64,000 bases of DNA. It comes from Mycobacterium neglectum (GTDB taxonomy: Bacteria; Actinomycetota; Actinomycetes; Mycobacteriales; Mycobacteriaceae). Under the pieces are notes generated by a model, which was given only the letters and a program-made list of their open reading frames with translations, was not told the origin of the DNA and made no database searches. The stretch spans positions 1 through 64,000 of the forward strand of contig NZ_NVQE01000015.1 of the NCBI RefSeq assembly GCF_002591975.1, read 5' to 3'. The position numbers and the translations under genes are program-made. Below, piece by piece: positions 62,403-64,000 of the stretch; within the stretch, counting starts at the first letter, position 1; every line of letters begins with the position of its first letter.

Positions 62403-64000
62403 ATGGCTACGAACGGGGATGCTCCCGGCAACGGACAGGCTGTGCAGTCGCTGCCGGAAACGCATATGCCCGAGACGCAGCCTCTGGAAATCCCCAAGGC
62501 CGATACCTCGAAAGCGGCGACCAGCGCATCGCGTCGGGTGCGGGCCCGGCTGGCCCGCCGGATGACGGCACAGCGCGGCGCCCTCAACCCCGTGCTGGAA
62601 CCGTTGGTCGCAGTCCACAAGCAGTTCTATCCCAAGGCCAACCTGACCTTGTTGCAGCGCGCTTACGAGGTCGCTGACGAGCGTCATGCCGATCAGTTGC
62701 GTCGCTCCGGCGATCCGTACATCACCCATCCGCTGGCCGTCGCGAACATCCTGGCCGAGCTCGAGATGGATACCACGACCCTGATCGCCGCGCTGCTGCA
62801 TGACACCGTCGAGGACACCGGCTACACGCTCGAGGCGCTGACCGAGGAGTTCGGCACCGAGGTTGGCCACCTCGTTGACGGCGTGACCAAACTCGACAAG
62901 GTCGCGCTGGGCACCGCGGCCGAGGGCGAGACCATCCGCAAGATGATCCTCGCGATGGCCCGCGATCCGCGGGTACTGGTGATCAAGGTCGCCGACCGGC
63001 TGCACAACATGCGTACGATGCGTTTCCTGCCGCCGGAGAAGCAGGCGAGCAAGTCTCGTGAAACGCTGGAAGTGATTGCGCCACTGGCACATCGGCTTGG
63101 TATGGCGAGCGTCAAATGGGAGCTCGAGGATCTGTCATTCGCGATCCTGCATCCGAAGAAGTACGAGGAGATCGTGCGGCTGGTCGCCGATCGGGCACCG
63201 TCGCGCGACATCTATCTGGCCAAGGTGCGCGCCGAGATCACCTCGACGCTGAATGCGTCGAAGATCAACGCGGTGGTGGAGGGCCGACCCAAGCACTACT
63301 GGTCGATCTACCAGAAGATGATCGTCAAGGGCCGCGACTTCGACGACATTCACGACCTCGTGGGTGTGCGCATTCTGTGTGACGAGGTCCGCGACTGCTA
63401 TGCGGCGGTGGGCGTGGTGCATTCGCTCTGGCAGCCGATCGCCGGACGATTCAAGGACTACATCGCCCAACCACGGTTCGGCGTATATCAGTCGCTACAC
63501 ACCACCGTCGTCGGTCCCGAGGGTAAGCCGCTGGAAGTCCAGATCCGCACCATCGATATGCACAAGACCGCCGAGTACGGCATCGCAGCGCACTGGCGCT
63601 ACAAGGAAGCCAAGGGCCGCAACGGACTTCCGGCCAGCTACGCAGCCGCCGAGATCGACGACATGGCCTGGATGCGCCAGCTACTCGACTGGCAGCGGGA
63701 GGCCGCCGACCCGGGTGAGTTCCTCGAGTCGCTGCGCTACGACCTCGCTGTGCAAGAGATCTTCGTCTTCACCCCGAAGGGCGATCTGATCACGTTGCCC
63801 ACCGGGTCCACCCCGGTGGACTTCGCATACGCCGTACACACCGAAGTCGGTCATCGCTGCATCGGCTCACGCGTCAACGGCAGGCTGGTCGCGTTGGAGC
63901 GCAAGCTCGAAAACGGCGACCAAGTAGAGGTTTTCACATCCAAGGCGCCCAACGCCGGCCCGTCGCGGGACTGGCAGACGTTCGTGGTCTCGCCGCGGGC
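62403..64000 (+). CDS. rel: Bifunctional (p)ppGpp synthetase/hydrolase Rel (3' end outside window)
   Basis: 532 codons before the window ends; no stop is reached. AGGAGG lies 5 bases before the ATG. N-terminal HD hydrolase domain: [40 protein letters not shown] (HD motif) and [16 protein letters not shown]. Synthetase domain: [40 protein letters not shown] and [23 protein letters not shown] domain starts [20 protein letters not shown]. It makes and degrades the stringent-response alarmone. The missing part should hold the ACT and helical regulatory regions. Confidence 0.96.
   Translation, partial: MATNGDAPGNGQAVQSLPETHMPETQPLEIPKADTSKAATSASRRVRARLARRMTAQRGALNPVLEPLVAVHKQFYPKANLTLLQRAYEVADERHADQLRRSGDPYITHPLAVANILAELEMDTTTLIAALLHDTVEDTGYTLEALTEEFGTEVGHLVDGVTKLDKVALGTAAEGETIRKMILAMARDPRVLVIKVADRLHNMRTMRFLPPEKQASKSRETLEVIAPLAHRLGMASVKWELEDLSFAILHPKKYEEIVRLVADRAPSRDIYLAKVRAEITSTLNASKINAVVEGRPKHYWSIYQKMIVKGRDFDDIHDLVGVRILCDEVRDCYAAVGVVHSLWQPIAGRFKDYIAQPRFGVYQSLHTTVVGPEGKPLEVQIRTIDMHKTAEYGIAAHWRYKEAKGRNGLPASYAAAEIDDMAWMRQLLDWQREAADPGEFLESLRYDLAVQEIFVFTPKGDLITLPTGSTPVDFAYAVHTEVGHRCIGSRVNGRLVALERKLENGDQVEVFTSKAPNAGPSRDWQTFVVSPR

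Noticed and set aside
1..64000. CRISPR arrays, insertion sequences, PE/PPE genes
   Set aside because: Looked for repeat-spacer patterns, transposase motifs and PE/PPE N-termini; none seen.

Overview
The window is high-GC chromosomal DNA from a mycobacterium, most likely a Mycolicibacterium-type (fast-growing, environmental) species. Three observations support this. The genes include mycobacterial signature functions: PIM synthesis with pgsA1, patA and pimA; the arabinosyltransferase aftC; clpC2; an L,D-transpeptidase; a carboxylic acid reductase of FadD9 type; and DUF1942 (MPT63-like) and DUF6636-like exported proteins. Gene order follows M. tuberculosis Rv2667-Rv2673 and, separately, Rv2614c-Rv2583c. 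Many genes use GTG or TTG starts and GTGA/ATGA overlaps. No PE/PPE genes, insertion sequences, prophage or CRISPR were seen.

Region 1 (1-10.8 kb, minus strand): a giant adenylyl-cyclase/ATPase protein ending in a truncated array of about 275-residue repeats, coupled to a phosphotransferase-like gene; then aftC, a TAP-like exported hydrolase homologue without a nucleophile serine, and a RibD-type reductase. Region 2 (10.8-17.1 kb): a ZapE-like ATPase on the plus strand, then a minus-strand block of GNAT, DUF1942 protein, PPOX-fold protein, ogt, an ECF-like sigma factor and clpC2. Two near-identical palindromes precede clpC2. A SRPBCC gene, a mini-AraC regulator and small exported proteins follow. 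Region 3 (17.1-26.7 kb): small secreted proteins, a Gly-Cys-Val tRNA operon and a lone tRNA-Val(CAC), a DUF3618/holin-X pair with a SigF-like promoter, a proline-rich exported protein, an L,D-transpeptidase, a GAF-ANTAR regulator, DUF1990, aldo/keto reductase and thioesterase genes.

Region 4 (26.8-35.7 kb): a tightly overlapping chain thrS - HIT phosphorylase - pgsA1 - patA - pimA - Nudix membrane protein makes the phosphatidylinositol mannoside anchor. It is followed by pdxS - tesB - pdxT, in which PdxS and PdxT form PLP synthase. Region 5 (35.7-43.8 kb) is an accessory stretch: acyl-CoA dehydrogenase, a CocE-like hydrolase divergent from a TetR gene across a 42-bp palindrome, yebC, a SnoaL-like protein with a probable CTG start, an alpha/beta hydrolase divergent from another TetR gene, and a MscS channel.

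Region 6 (44.1-64 kb): ruvCAB behind a LexA box, a DUF1304 protein, carboxylic acid reductase, a P450 fragment, a MarR/hydrolase pair, gabT with an aldehyde dehydrogenase, a frameshifted VOC gene, the yajC-secD-secF translocase genes, a lipoprotein, apt, and the start of the (p)ppGpp synthetase/hydrolase gene rel, which runs off the right edge.

M. tuberculosis locus names are given from recognised sequence and gene order; no database search was run. Starts were chosen by hand where a longer reading frame exists.
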